A stretch of DNA of 64,000 bases from Superficieibacter electus (GTDB lineage: Bacteria; Pseudomonadota; Gammaproteobacteria; Enterobacterales; Enterobacteriaceae): the NCBI RefSeq assembly GCF_002915575.1, contig NZ_PQGD01000027.1:1-64000 (forward strand), written 5' to 3'. Shown here piece by piece: positions 41,940 to 50,027 of the stretch (position 1 is its first letter; every line of letters starts with the position of its first letter). The position numbers were made by a program, and so were the translations under genes. The notes under the pieces are model-generated. The model saw nothing but the letters and a program-made list of their open reading frames with translations, was not told the origin of the DNA and did not search any database.

Positions 41940-41973
41940 AAAACGCCGACCCTGGGTCGGCGTTTTGCTTTTT
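41940..41973 (+). terminator. Rho-independent terminator of the rpsF-rplI operon
   Basis: A 12-bp perfect stem, AAAACGCCGACC at 41940-41951 and GGTCGGCGTTTT at 41955-41966, has a 3-base loop followed by GCTTTTT. It lies 24 bases after the rplI stop. Confidence 0.94.
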
Positions 41974-41995
41974 AATGGGATAAGGAATATCAAAG

Positions 41996-42514
41996 ATGAA
42001 AAAATGGATTGCTATCGCACTTGTTAGTCTTACGTTCGCGGCAACGGCGCAGGACATGGCAGCTTCAGACGCTCAACTCGCTGAGTGGGGAGATGCTCTG
42101 ATGCAAAATGAACAACTGGGGCCTTTCCGCCTGGATATGAGCGCAGAACAAGTCAAAAAAGCGTCCACCTGCGCGTTTCAGTACGGCGAGCAGGTTGAGG
42201 AAACCGCAACCGGACTCTTTATGGTGGACTGGACCTCGCCAGGCTGCGGCATTACGCTGGCGATGGGATCAAAAACGGCGCAAGGAAGACAAACGATTCA
42301 ACGGATGTCGATGGGAGAAAAGAGTCAATTCCACACGCAGCGACATATCGGTATCGGTAGCCAGATGGCCGATGTTATGGCCGCGTACGGTCGTGAACGT
42401 AGCCCCATGTCCTCTGACGAGACCTTTATCGCAGGCAGCATTTATGGCGGCATGATTTTCAGCTTCACCAACGGTAAGGTTAGCAATATTTTCCTCGGTG
42501 CAGCGGCCGAGTAA
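41996..42514 (+). CDS. Predicted periplasmic protein of unknown function
   Basis: This 172-residue protein has a short Sec signal peptide (MKKWIAIALVSLTFAATAQ, cleavage after about residue 18-21). The mature part has LGPFRLDMSAEQVKKASTCAF, two cysteines at about 59 and 84 that could form a disulfide (TSPGCGITLAM), and a glycine-rich C-terminal half with RHIGIGSQMADVMAAYGRE and SIYGGMIFSFTNGKVSNIFLG. The LGMSxxEVxxxLG-like repeats recall bacterial proteins of SmpA/BamE-like or DUF-type fold, but I do not recognise a family. It has its own AAGGAA site after the rplI terminator. Confidence 0.75.
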   Translation: MKKWIAIALVSLTFAATAQDMAASDAQLAEWGDALMQNEQLGPFRLDMSAEQVKKASTCAFQYGEQVEETATGLFMVDWTSPGCGITLAMGSKTAQGRQTIQRMSMGEKSQFHTQRHIGIGSQMADVMAAYGRERSPMSSDETFIAGSIYGGMIFSFTNGKVSNIFLGAAAE

Positions 42515-42520
42515 TAGCGT

Positions 42521-43153
42521 CTATTGCGCGCGAATAAAATTGCCGTCCGGCTGACGCGTGAACAGCGCCTGCTGCCCGTTCCCCATATCAATCGTCAGAC
42601 CTGTCACCACGCCGCTGGCGTTCTGGCGGATCTTCACCATCTGGCCCGATTGCAGCGTGCTTAACGGCTTGCCTGCACCCTCTACCTTCGCCATCGCGTA
42701 AACGTCTGTCGCCGGGAGATTATGGTCGCGGAATACCTGCGCCAGCGTTTTACCGGATTCCACGCGGTAAGAACGCCATTGCTGGTCAATGCCCGGCGTC
42801 GGTTGCTGTTCTGGCGGTGGTGACTGCACCTGAGCCTGATCGTCCGGCTGCTCCTGCACCGGTTCAGGCTCAACGGGGGCCACCGCGCCTGGATCGTTTG
42901 AGGGCGTCACAAGCTGAGTTTGCATCGGTGGCTGCTGCTGGGGCGGCGGCTGGATATCCAGCTGCGCGTCCCGCACCACAGGCTGGTCTGGCGTGTCATC
43001 GCCGGACGGAAGCAGGAAGCCGATGACGACCAGCACGGCGGCAATAATAATCCCGCGACGATGCATCGGCGGGAGCGGGTCCATGAGGCGAAAGTGATCC
43101 GGGGCATGCCAGACCTTCGCCAGGGTAGATTTTACGTCAACGCGCCCGGGCAT
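42521..43153 (-). CDS. ytfB: Cell-division protein YtfB (OpgA / OapA-like)
   Basis: This 210-residue inner-membrane protein has a cytoplasmic N-terminus, one membrane helix (RGIIIAAVLVVIGFLLP, about 33-49), a Pro/Gln-rich periplasmic linker (about 60-125), and a C-terminal OapA/LysM-like domain with WRSYRVESGKTLAQVFRDHNLPATDVY. E. coli YtfB associates with the division septum and binds N-acetylglucosamine glycans. ATG 43153 follows GGAGGA. It converges on the 172-residue periplasmic protein gene with a 6-base gap. Confidence 0.92.
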   Translation of the reverse strand: MPGRVDVKSTLAKVWHAPDHFRLMDPLPPMHRRGIIIAAVLVVIGFLLPSGDDTPDQPVVRDAQLDIQPPPQQQPPMQTQLVTPSNDPGAVAPVEPEPVQEQPDDQAQVQSPPPEQQPTPGIDQQWRSYRVESGKTLAQVFRDHNLPATDVYAMAKVEGAGKPLSTLQSGQMVKIRQNASGVVTGLTIDMGNGQQALFTRQPDGNFIRAQ

Positions 43154-43381
43154 GGCTTTCCTCCTGCTCCGCATATTTTTGTCCTGTTACATCAGTATAG
43201 TTGGCTAACTGCCTGATGTACGCAGCAAAGAAGGTTTATGCGACATCAGAATGGGAAAACTCTTACTCGCATATTGTTTCTGTTTCGCGGCGATTTGTCA
43301 TCATTCCTGCGACAAAGTTTTACCCGATGCGACGTGACTGTTATGCTGCCCGCTACTTAAATTGTATGAAAAGGAAAGACG

Positions 43382-44002
43382 ATGACGACCCCGACTTTTG
43401 ACACCATCGAAGCGCAGGCAAGCTACGGTATTGGTTTGCAGGTAGGCCAGCAGCTCAGCGAGTCTGGTCTGCAAGGGTTGCTGCCGGAAGCGCTGGTGGC
43501 GGGTATCGCTGATGCGCTGGAAGGCAAACATCCTGCTGTGCCGGTAGATGTTGTACACCGTGCGCTGCGTGAAATTCATGAACGTGCGGACGCGGTGCGT
43601 CGCGAGCGTTTCCAGGCCATGGCCGCAGACGGCGTGAAGTACCTGGAAGAAAACGGCGCGCGTGATGGCGTGAACAGCACCGAATCTGGTCTCCAGTTCC
43701 GCGTTATCACTCAGGGTGAAGGGGCGATCCCGGCGCGCACTGACCGCGTGCGCGTACACTACACCGGTAAACTTATCGACGGCACCGTATTTGACAGCTC
43801 GGTGGCGCGCGGCGAACCGGCTGAGTTCCCGGTTAACGGCGTGATCCCAGGCTGGATCGAAGCGCTGACCCTGATGCCAGTCGGCTCCAAATGGGAACTG
43901 ACCATTCCGCAGAACCTGGCCTACGGTGAGCGTGGCGCGGGCGCGTCCATTCCGCCGTTCAGCACCCTGGTATTTGACGTCGAACTGCTGGAAATCCTGT
44001 AA
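43382..44002 (+). CDS. fklB: FKBP-type 22 kDa peptidyl-prolyl cis-trans isomerase FklB
   Basis: FklB is a cytoplasmic proline isomerase of 206 residues. The N-terminal helical dimerisation domain is at about 1-95. The FKBP domain is at about 110-206 with [43 protein letters not shown] and [27 protein letters not shown]. Length and sequence match E. coli FklB. AAGGAAAGACG precedes ATG 43382. Confidence 0.96.
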   Translation: MTTPTFDTIEAQASYGIGLQVGQQLSESGLQGLLPEALVAGIADALEGKHPAVPVDVVHRALREIHERADAVRRERFQAMAADGVKYLEENGARDGVNSTESGLQFRVITQGEGAIPARTDRVRVHYTGKLIDGTVFDSSVARGEPAEFPVNGVIPGWIEALTLMPVGSKWELTIPQNLAYGERGAGASIPPFSTLVFDVELLEIL

Positions 44003-44012
44003 GGTCGACTCG

Positions 44013-44036
44013 CCTCCTCATCCTTTGATGAGGAGG
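44013..44036 (+). terminator. Hairpin after fklB
   Basis: A perfect 10-bp stem, CCTCCTCATC and GATGAGGAGG (44013-44022 and 44027-44036), with a CTTT loop lies 10 bases after the fklB stop. It has no U-tract. It marks the start of a 306-base gap before cycA in which I see no gene. Confidence 0.6.
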
Positions 44037-44308
44037 TCTAACAGCGCAAGATGCTTAAATCAGAAAGATACTGGTGTTTTATCTTGCAAATACATTCAGC
44101 GAGTGTATTTTTGTGAGCTGTTTATCACTATCTCAGTGATATAACACTCACTTTAAACATAAATTTAACATTAACGCCATTTGCAGGTATTCATCCCTCC
44201 GATTCTTCCCTACTATCGATGAATCCCGTAACGGGAACGTCGAATTAAGACGCACTAAAGGCCATCAGAGCCTGAACAACACAGACAGGTACACAGGAAG
44301 ATAATCAC
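44037..44308 (+). promoter_or_regulatory. cycA upstream region and mRNA leader
   Basis: This AT-rich intergenic stretch contains no gene. The last 30 bases before cycA (ACAGACAGGTACACAGGAAG) include the ribosome-binding site. In E. coli the cycA leader is the target of the small RNA GcvB, and the leader looks long enough here for the same control. I could not fix a promoter by eye. Confidence 0.4.
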
Positions 44309-45721
44309 ATGGTAGATCAGATAAAAGCCGTGGCCGATGAACAGGCCTCCGGCGAGCAGTCTCTGCGGCGTAATCTCACAAACCGACATATCCAACTTAT
44401 CGCCATTGGCGGCGCGATTGGTACCGGCCTGTTTATGGGCTCGGGGAAAACCATTAGCCTTGCCGGGCCGTCGATCATTTTTGTGTATATGATTATCGGC
44501 TTTATGCTTTTCTTCGTCATGCGGGCAATGGGCGAATTGCTGCTGTCGAATCTCGAATACAAATCCTTTAGCGATTTTGCGGCGGACCTGCTCGGCCCAT
44601 GGGCCGGGTATTTTACCGGCTGGACCTACTGGTTCTGCTGGGTGGTGACCGGCATGGCGGACGTCGTGGCGATCACCGCCTATGCGCAGTTCTGGTTCCC
44701 CGGCCTGTCGGAATGGGTGGCCTCACTGGCCGTGGTTCTCTTGCTGCTGGGGCTGAACCTCGCCACCGTTAAAATGTTCGGCGAGATGGAGTTCTGGTTC
44801 GCGATGATTAAAATCGTCGCCATCGTGGCACTGATTATCGTCGGGCTGGTGATGGTGCTGATGCACTTCCAGTCGCCAACCGGCGTTGAAGCGTCTTTCA
44901 CTCATTTGTGGGATAACGGTGGCTGGTTCCCGAAAGGGATCAGCGGGTTCTTTGCCGGCTTCCAGATTGCGGTCTTTGCCTTTGTAGGGATTGAACTGGT
45001 GGGGACTACGGCGGCGGAAACTAAAGATCCGGAAAAATCCCTGCCGCGCGCGATCAACTCCATCCCGCTACGTATCATCATGTTTTACGTGCTGGCGTTG
45101 ATTGTGATTATGTCCGTCACACCGTGGAACTCGGTGGTGCCGAATAAAAGCCCGTTTGTGGAACTGTTCGTGCTGGTGGGACTGCCTGCGGCGGCGAGCA
45201 TCATCAACTTTGTGGTGCTGACGTCGGCAGCTTCGTCGGCAAACAGCGGCGTGTTTTCGACCAGCCGGATGTTATTTGGCCTCGCACAGGACGGCGTAGC
45301 ACCGAAAAGCTTCGGCAAGCTGTCAAAACGCGCGGTACCGGCTACTGGCCTGACTTTCTCCTGCATCTGCCTGCTGGGTGGCGTGGTGCTGATTTACGTT
45401 AAACCAGATGTGATTACGGCCTTTACGCTGGTGACGACGGTATCGGCGATCCTCTTTATGTTCGTCTGGACCATCATCATGTGCTCGTATCTGGTCTATC
45501 GCAAAAAGCGTCCGCATCTGCATGAACAATCGAAGTTTAAAATGCCGCTTGGCAAGCTGATGTGCTGGGTATGTATGGCGTTCTTTGTCTTTGTACTGGT
45601 ACTGCTGACGCTGGAGGCCGATACCCGCGAGGCACTGCTGGTGACGCCGCTGTGGTTTGTGGTACTGGGCGTGTGTTGGCTGCTGATGGGGAAAAAGCGG
45701 CTGGCCAATTTACGTAAATAA
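44309..45721 (+). CDS. cycA: D-serine/D-alanine/glycine:H+ symporter CycA
   Basis: CycA imports glycine, D-serine, D-alanine and D-cycloserine with protons. It belongs to the APC amino-acid permease family with 12 membrane segments, 470 residues as in E. coli. The GGAIGTGLFMGSGKTI segment in helix 1, FAGFQIAVFAFVGIELVGTTAAETKDPEKSLPRAI and SANSGVFSTSRMLFGLA are family signatures. The ATG follows AGGAAG at good spacing. Two hairpin structures and a T-tracted terminator lie between it and ytfE. Confidence 0.96.
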   Translation: MVDQIKAVADEQASGEQSLRRNLTNRHIQLIAIGGAIGTGLFMGSGKTISLAGPSIIFVYMIIGFMLFFVMRAMGELLLSNLEYKSFSDFAADLLGPWAGYFTGWTYWFCWVVTGMADVVAITAYAQFWFPGLSEWVASLAVVLLLLGLNLATVKMFGEMEFWFAMIKIVAIVALIIVGLVMVLMHFQSPTGVEASFTHLWDNGGWFPKGISGFFAGFQIAVFAFVGIELVGTTAAETKDPEKSLPRAINSIPLRIIMFYVLALIVIMSVTPWNSVVPNKSPFVELFVLVGLPAAASIINFVVLTSAASSANSGVFSTSRMLFGLAQDGVAPKSFGKLSKRAVPATGLTFSCICLLGGVVLIYVKPDVITAFTLVTTVSAILFMFVWTIIMCSYLVYRKKRPHLHEQSKFKMPLGKLMCWVCMAFFVFVLVLLTLEADTREALLVTPLWFVVLGVCWLLMGKKRLANLRK

Positions 45722-45732
45722 TGCCGAAAAAA

Positions 45733-45796
45733 GGCCGCGTATCAGGCGGCCATCTTACAGTCATCATAAGGTGCCATCCGGGTACCTTATGATGAT
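45733..45796 (+). terminator. Two hairpins after cycA
   Basis: The first is GGCCGC/GCGGCC at 45733-45750 with a 7-base loop. The second is a 12-bp perfect inverted repeat, TCATCATAAGGT at 45761-45772 and ACCTTATGATGA at 45784-45795. Neither has a clear U-run, so they may protect the cycA 3' end from exonucleases. Confidence 0.5.
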
Positions 45797-45828
45797 GACA
45801 AACCTGTTTTGCTACTGTGTTAGCCGTT

Positions 45829-45935
45829 TTGCCGGGTGGCGGCTTCGCCTTACCCGGCCTACGGAAAACCAGCTATATCAATACGTTATTCTTAACCCGT
45901 AGGCCTGTGCAAGCGAAGCGCCGCCAGGCATCATT
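45829..45935. repeat. REP pair (BIME) between cycA and ytfE
   Basis: Two REP-type palindromes face each other: TGCCGGGTGGCGGCTTCGCC around 45829-45875, and CGTAGGCCTGTGCAAGCGAAGCGCCGCCAGGCA around 45899-45931. They match the arrays at 28.3 and 50.0 kb in style but form only one unit. Confidence 0.8.
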
Positions 45936-45963
45936 CCACGGTATAACGTTTTTCAACAGTCTG

Positions 45964-45987
45964 AGGTGCTCTCAGGCACCTTTTTTT
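45964..45987 (+). terminator. Rho-independent terminator downstream of cycA
   Basis: Stem AGGTGC/GCACCT (45964-45969 and 45976-45981) has a 6-base loop and is followed by seven Ts that overlap the ytfE stop codon on the other strand. It stops plus-strand transcription from entering ytfE antisense. Confidence 0.75.
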
Positions 45988-46648
45988 ACTCACCCGCCAG
46001 CGCACGCGGGAACAGCACGTTGTTTTCGAGGCTGATGTGCTCCATCAGATCGTCGATCATTTCGTTAATGCCGTTATACATCGCCTTCCAGGTGGTGCAG
46101 GCTTCCGGCGGCGGCGTGACGTTCTGCGTTACGTGCTTGATCACTTCCACCAGTTCTCCCGCGTCATCATGCTCGCTTTCCATCACGTTAATGGGACCTG
46201 CGGCCTGGCGGCCCATACCCTGCTTGATCATCGGAAACAGGATCTGCTCTTCTTTCATCATATGGCTGGACAGCTCATCATGCAGGGCGGTCAGATATTT
46301 GGTCAGGCCACGCGGCACGTTCGGTTTGTCGGCATGAACGCGTTCGACTTTGGTGGCCTGGAGAATTAATTCAGGAAGTTGCTCGCGGTGCCTGTCATGG
46401 TAGCGGACGATAATGTGGTCGATGATGTCCGCCAGCGGGACGACGCGCCAGTCTTTCTCAATCGGATGCTCGGCCAGTTTTGCCAGTTCAGCTTCGATAA
46501 CCGCGACGTCCAGCTCCTTGCGCAGGGCGGCGCGCGCCAGCGTTTGTTTTCCGCCGCAGCAGTAATCCATATCGTATTTACGAAACAGCGCGGAAGCGCG
46601 GGGGATGGAGAGCGCCAGCTCACCTAAAGCCTGATCACGGTAGGTCAT
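45986..46648 (-). CDS. ytfE: Iron-sulfur cluster repair di-iron protein YtfE (RIC)
   Basis: YtfE repairs iron-sulfur clusters after nitric oxide or peroxide damage. The N-terminal ScdA_N domain (1-70) has [10 protein letters not shown] with Cys30 and Cys31. The hemerythrin-like domain has histidines in [37 protein letters not shown] and [13 protein letters not shown] for the di-iron site. It is 220 residues, the E. coli length. A perfect NsrR palindrome sits 27 bases upstream of the start, and nsrR itself is at 13.6 kb. Confidence 0.96.
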   Translation of the reverse strand: MTYRDQALGELALSIPRASALFRKYDMDYCCGGKQTLARAALRKELDVAVIEAELAKLAEHPIEKDWRVVPLADIIDHIIVRYHDRHREQLPELILQATKVERVHADKPNVPRGLTKYLTALHDELSSHMMKEEQILFPMIKQGMGRQAAGPINVMESEHDDAGELVEVIKHVTQNVTPPPEACTTWKAMYNGINEMIDDLMEHISLENNVLFPRALAGE

Positions 46649-46674
46649 CGCAGTTACCTCATCATCAAAAATAT

Positions 46675-46697
46675 AAGATGCATTTTAAATGCATCTT
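46675..46697. promoter_or_regulatory. NsrR operator of ytfE
   Basis: The half-sites AAGATGCATTT (46675-46685) and AAATGCATCTT (46687-46697) form a perfect 11-1-11 palindrome, matching the known enterobacterial NsrR site built on AANATGCATTT. It lies 27 to 49 bases before the ytfE ATG. NO release of NsrR would induce ytfE. Confidence 0.9.
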
Positions 46698-46730
46698 TAA
46701 TGATAAGGAATACCCCTTTGGGGTAGCCCG

Positions 46731-47702
46731 CTAGTTTATTTTATCGCTTATACGCCGGAGGATGGGTTTTTCCGGCTTCGCCCGGACAGCCAGCACCACC
46801 CCGAGCGCGAGCAGGATGATCCCGCTGAAGGTGAGCAACGGCGGCAGGCTCTGGCGCAGCAGGAAGGTATACAGCAACCCCGCCAGCGTTTCAAAGACGA
46901 TCAGCGGGCCGACAATAACCGTCGGTAATCGCTGGCTGGCCACGTTCCAGCATAGCGCACCCACCCAGGAGCAAAGGATGGCGATAACCACCATCAGGGT
47001 GATAAAGACTGCCGGGCGCGGGCCGAAGGGCAGGGCAAAAGCTGTATTATCGCCGCTCAGCCACAGGCAGGCGGCAATGTAGCCCGCCAGCGAGACCGGC
47101 AGTGTCACCAGCGCCTGTGCAGTCGCCCACATCATCGGGTTTTTATCCGGATTTTCCCGCAGCCAGCGGGCATTTCGCAGCGCGTACCATGCCCAGCACA
47201 CTACCGCGACCAGCGCGAGACCGATGCCTGAAGCATAACGGCTCCAGCTGAAATCAGGCAGACCGTGCCGCAGTTCGGCAATGTTGACGCAGATAAGCCC
47301 CGCGGCAATAAACAGCAGCGCCGGAGCCAGACGCCGCCATGCCAGTTTTCCGTCGCGCTGGCTATAAAGGAGATTAGCAAAGACCGGGATCACCACCGGC
47401 AGCGTGCCGATAATCATCGTTGAAACCGGCGCACCGGTACGCTGGATGGCGCTGGCGAGGCAGGCGTAATAAATAAGATTGCCCATCATCGTCAGCGCCA
47501 GGGCGGTCAGCCAGTCGCGGCGGGTAAGCTGCATTAACCGGCCTCGTCCCAGCCAGGCCAGCGGAAGTGCAATCAGGCCCAGCGCCAGATAACGCCCCAT
47601 CGATTGCAGTACCGCCGGGTACTCGGGTACGATCAGCGGCCCGACAAAAATCAATCCCCACATCAGTCCTGCCAGTAAGGCATACAGCACGCCGCTAATC
47701 AT
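46731..47702 (-). CDS. ytfF: EamA/DMT family inner-membrane transporter YtfF
   Basis: This 323-residue integral membrane protein has about ten hydrophobic segments and two EamA-type halves, close to E. coli YtfF (MISGVLYALLAGLMWGLIFVGPLIVPEYP, SAIQRTGAPVSTMIIGTLPVVIPVFANLLYSQRDGKL). The substrate is unknown; EamA proteins usually export metabolites. ATG 47702 follows GGGAGCA, whereas the longer open frame upstream is intergenic. It runs on the same strand as the AraC-type gene, 73 bases downstream of it. Confidence 0.9.
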   Translation of the reverse strand: MISGVLYALLAGLMWGLIFVGPLIVPEYPAVLQSMGRYLALGLIALPLAWLGRGRLMQLTRRDWLTALALTMMGNLIYYACLASAIQRTGAPVSTMIIGTLPVVIPVFANLLYSQRDGKLAWRRLAPALLFIAAGLICVNIAELRHGLPDFSWSRYASGIGLALVAVVCWAWYALRNARWLRENPDKNPMMWATAQALVTLPVSLAGYIAACLWLSGDNTAFALPFGPRPAVFITLMVVIAILCSWVGALCWNVASQRLPTVIVGPLIVFETLAGLLYTFLLRQSLPPLLTFSGIILLALGVVLAVRAKPEKPILRRISDKIN

Positions 47703-47775
47703 TATTGCTCCCGTTTCTCCATTAATGGGCGAGTGTAGACGACAGAGTACGCGGAATATTGTATGAGATTGCGCA

Positions 47776-48600
47776 TCAGCGCCGGGCAACCTGCTTTTGA
47801 TAGCGTACCGGCGTGATCCCGTAGCGGTGGGTAAAGGCGCGGGTAAGATGCGACTGATCGGTAAGACCGGTCGCCGCCGCCACCTGCGCGGCGGGCATGC
47901 CGTGAGTGAGAAAGTTTTTTGCCCGCCATAAGCGGATCGCCATCAGCATCTGGTGCGGCGTGACGTGAAAATGCGCTTTAAACTGGCGCTGAAAATGATA
48001 CGGACTGAGCGCCACCACCTGCGCCAGTTCATCAAGGGTGATCGCGCGCGCATAGTTATCATGCAGATATTCGCGGGCGCGCTCAAAACGGTGGGCGGCC
48101 TCACGAGTAGTGGGGGAATGACGGGCAAAAGGACGGAAGGTGTCGATCAGATCCAGGAGCTGTCCCTTTTGCGCCAGCGGATCGTCGGTTTGCCACAGGT
48201 TCTGGATCAACGTACAAATCTGGCGGGAGCGTAGCGGGTCGAAGCGCGTCACGTCATCAAACCACCAGTGGCGGATGCCGGTCACTTCTTCAAGCAGGTC
48301 AGGGTCGAGATACACCATCCGGTAGCGCCAGCCGTCGGCGGTTTCCGCTTCGCCGGTATGCAGCTCATCCGGATTCATGGTGACAACCGAATTAACCGGC
48401 GCAACGTGCTGAGCACCGCGATAGCGAAAGCGTTCCGCTCCGGCTTCAATCGCACCGATGCCAAAAGCTTCGTGGGTATGCGGCTCAAAGGCATAGCGTG
48501 AAATATGGGCGTGATAAAGCTCTACGCCAGGCACCTGCGCCAGATGGCGAAAGCGGGCGCGGTCTCTCTCATCGCTGAACTGTTCGGGGACGCCTTGCAC
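47776..48600 (-). CDS. AraC family transcriptional regulator
   Basis: This 274-residue regulator has an N-terminal cupin effector domain (about 25-110, HISRYAFEPHTHEAFGIGAIEAG, NPDELHTGEA) and a C-terminal double HTH (about 170-270, ITLDELAQVVALSPYHFQRQFKAHFHVTPHQMLMAIRLWRA, then GLTDQSHLTRAFTHRYGITPVRYQ). The start is GTG at 48600 after GGAG. This domain pattern often controls an adjacent transporter, so ytfF just downstream is the likely target. E. coli K-12 has no such gene here as far as I recall. The effector is unknown. Confidence 0.88.
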   Translation of the reverse strand: MQGVPEQFSDERDRARFRHLAQVPGVELYHAHISRYAFEPHTHEAFGIGAIEAGAERFRYRGAQHVAPVNSVVTMNPDELHTGEAETADGWRYRMVYLDPDLLEEVTGIRHWWFDDVTRFDPLRSRQICTLIQNLWQTDDPLAQKGQLLDLIDTFRPFARHSPTTREAAHRFERAREYLHDNYARAITLDELAQVVALSPYHFQRQFKAHFHVTPHQMLMAIRLWRAKNFLTHGMPAAQVAAATGLTDQSHLTRAFTHRYGITPVRYQKQVARR

Positions 48601-48681
48601 AGGGTTTCTCCACGCGGACCATCCCTTTATTATCGAAGATGGACCGCGCGGTGGCTACAAAAATTAACCAGATTATAACAA

Positions 48682-49530
48682 TCAGAGAATGGCTTTTACG
48701 CTTTCCGCAAGCGTGGTCGTCGGACGGCCAATCAGCCTGCTCAGCGTATGGCTGTCATCAAACAAACCGCCTTTCGACGCCCCGGTGTCTGAATCTGCCA
48801 GCATATCTGCCAGTGCGGCGGGCAGGCCGACGCCTTTCAGCGCGGCGGCAAAATCGGCTTCGCTGAGGTTCTGATAAACCACGTTTTTACCGCTCTGCTT
48901 GCTCAGCTCTGCCGACAGCTGGCTCAGGGTCCAGGCGTTATCGCCTGCCAGCTCATACACCTTACCGGCATGACCCTCTTCACGGATGACTTTTGCGGCG
49001 GCGGCGGCGTAGTCAGCGCGGGTAGCGGCAGCGATTTTGCCTTCACCCGCCGCGCCGATAAACACGCCGTGCTCCAGTGCAGCCGGGGCGCTGGCCAGGT
49101 AGTTTTCGCTGTACCAGCCGTTGCGCAGCAGGGCATAAGGAATGCCGGAGGCCGCCAGCGCCTTTTCGGTGACAACATGTTCAACATGCAGCCCCAGTGG
49201 GGATTTATCGGCATGCAGCAGGCTGGTGTAGGCAATGAATTTGACGCCAGCCGCGACGGCGGCGTTAATCACATTCTGATGCTGCGTGGCGCGCTGGCCG
49301 ACCTCGCTTGACGAGATCAACAGCAGTTTTTCGACGCCTTCCAGCGCGGCGGTGAATGCCGCCTGATCGCGGTAGTCCGCCTGGCGAACAATAATACCCT
49401 GCTGTTGTAGCGCTTGCGCTTTCGCCGGATTGCGCACAATTGCCACAAGCCGATTGGCCGCAACGGTTTTCAACAGGTCGTTAATCACGAGCTGGCCAAG
49501 ATGGCCAGTAGCACCGGTAATTGCAATCAT
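48682..49530 (-). CDS. qorB: NAD(P)H:quinone oxidoreductase 2 QorB
   Basis: QorB reduces quinones with NADPH. It is an atypical short-chain dehydrogenase/NmrA-type enzyme of 282 residues, four short of E. coli QorB at the C-terminus. The N-terminal GATGHLGQLVINDLL is the dinucleotide-binding loop. LISSSEVGQRATQHQNVINAA and LLRNGWYSENY follow. ATG 49530 follows AAGGAAG. It is divergent from the regulator ytfH, with an inverted repeat between them. Confidence 0.95.
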   Translation of the reverse strand: MIAITGATGHLGQLVINDLLKTVAANRLVAIVRNPAKAQALQQQGIIVRQADYRDQAAFTAALEGVEKLLLISSSEVGQRATQHQNVINAAVAAGVKFIAYTSLLHADKSPLGLHVEHVVTEKALAASGIPYALLRNGWYSENYLASAPAALEHGVFIGAAGEGKIAAATRADYAAAAAKVIREEGHAGKVYELAGDNAWTLSQLSAELSKQSGKNVVYQNLSEADFAAALKGVGLPAALADMLADSDTGASKGGLFDDSHTLSRLIGRPTTTLAESVKAIL

Positions 49531-49578
49531 GGGATCTTCCTTCAGGTTTGCCTTGAGTTCAATCACGCTACCATTTAA

Positions 49579-49595
49579 ACTTACTTTTAGTAAGT
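49579..49595. promoter_or_regulatory. Candidate YtfH (HxlR-type) operator
   Basis: The perfect inverted repeat ACTTAC-N5-GTAAGT (49579-49584 and 49590-49595) sits between divergent qorB and ytfH. HxlR-type regulators commonly bind short palindromes of this kind in the shared promoter of the gene they control. YtfH binding here is inferred from position. A further GTAAGT copy lies at 49608-49613. Confidence 0.6.
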
Positions 49596-49619
49596 ACGCA
49601 CAAAAAGGTAAGTGTGAAA

Positions 49620-50000
49620 ATGGCAAATTTAACCCTCAGTGAGCAATTGCGTAACGGCAACTTGTTTGCCGAGCAGTGCCCGTCCCGCGACGTGCTAAAA
49701 CACGTCACCAGCCGCTGGGGCGTGCTGATCCTGGTGGCGCTGCGCGACGGTACCCACCGGTTCAGCGATCTGCGCCGTAAAATGGGTGGTGTCAGCGAAA
49801 AGATGCTGGCGCAGTCGCTTCAGGCGCTGGAGATGGACGGCTTTGTGAATCGGGTATCTTACCCGGTCGTACCGCCGCACGTGGAATACAGCCTGACGCC
49901 GTTAGGGGAGCAGGTGAGTGAAAAAGTGGCGGCGCTGGCCGACTGGATCGAGCTGAACCTGCCGGAGGTGCTGGCAACGCGCGATACGCGGGCGGCATGA
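49620..50000 (+). CDS. ytfH: HxlR family transcriptional regulator YtfH
   Basis: This 126-residue winged-helix regulator has one cysteine near the N-terminus (AEQCPSRDVLKHVTSRWGVLIL, about residue 20). In the HxlR/YodB family such a cysteine often senses quinones or aldehydes, which fits its divergent neighbour qorB. RFSDLRRKMGGVSEKMLAQSLQALEMDGFVNR is the HTH. ATG 49620 gives the E. coli length; an in-frame GTG at 49614 would add two residues. Confidence 0.92.
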   Translation: MANLTLSEQLRNGNLFAEQCPSRDVLKHVTSRWGVLILVALRDGTHRFSDLRRKMGGVSEKMLAQSLQALEMDGFVNRVSYPVVPPHVEYSLTPLGEQVSEKVAALADWIELNLPEVLATRDTRAA

Positions 50001-50027
50001 TCGGCGTGAGGTTTTTGAGCGCCTCTG

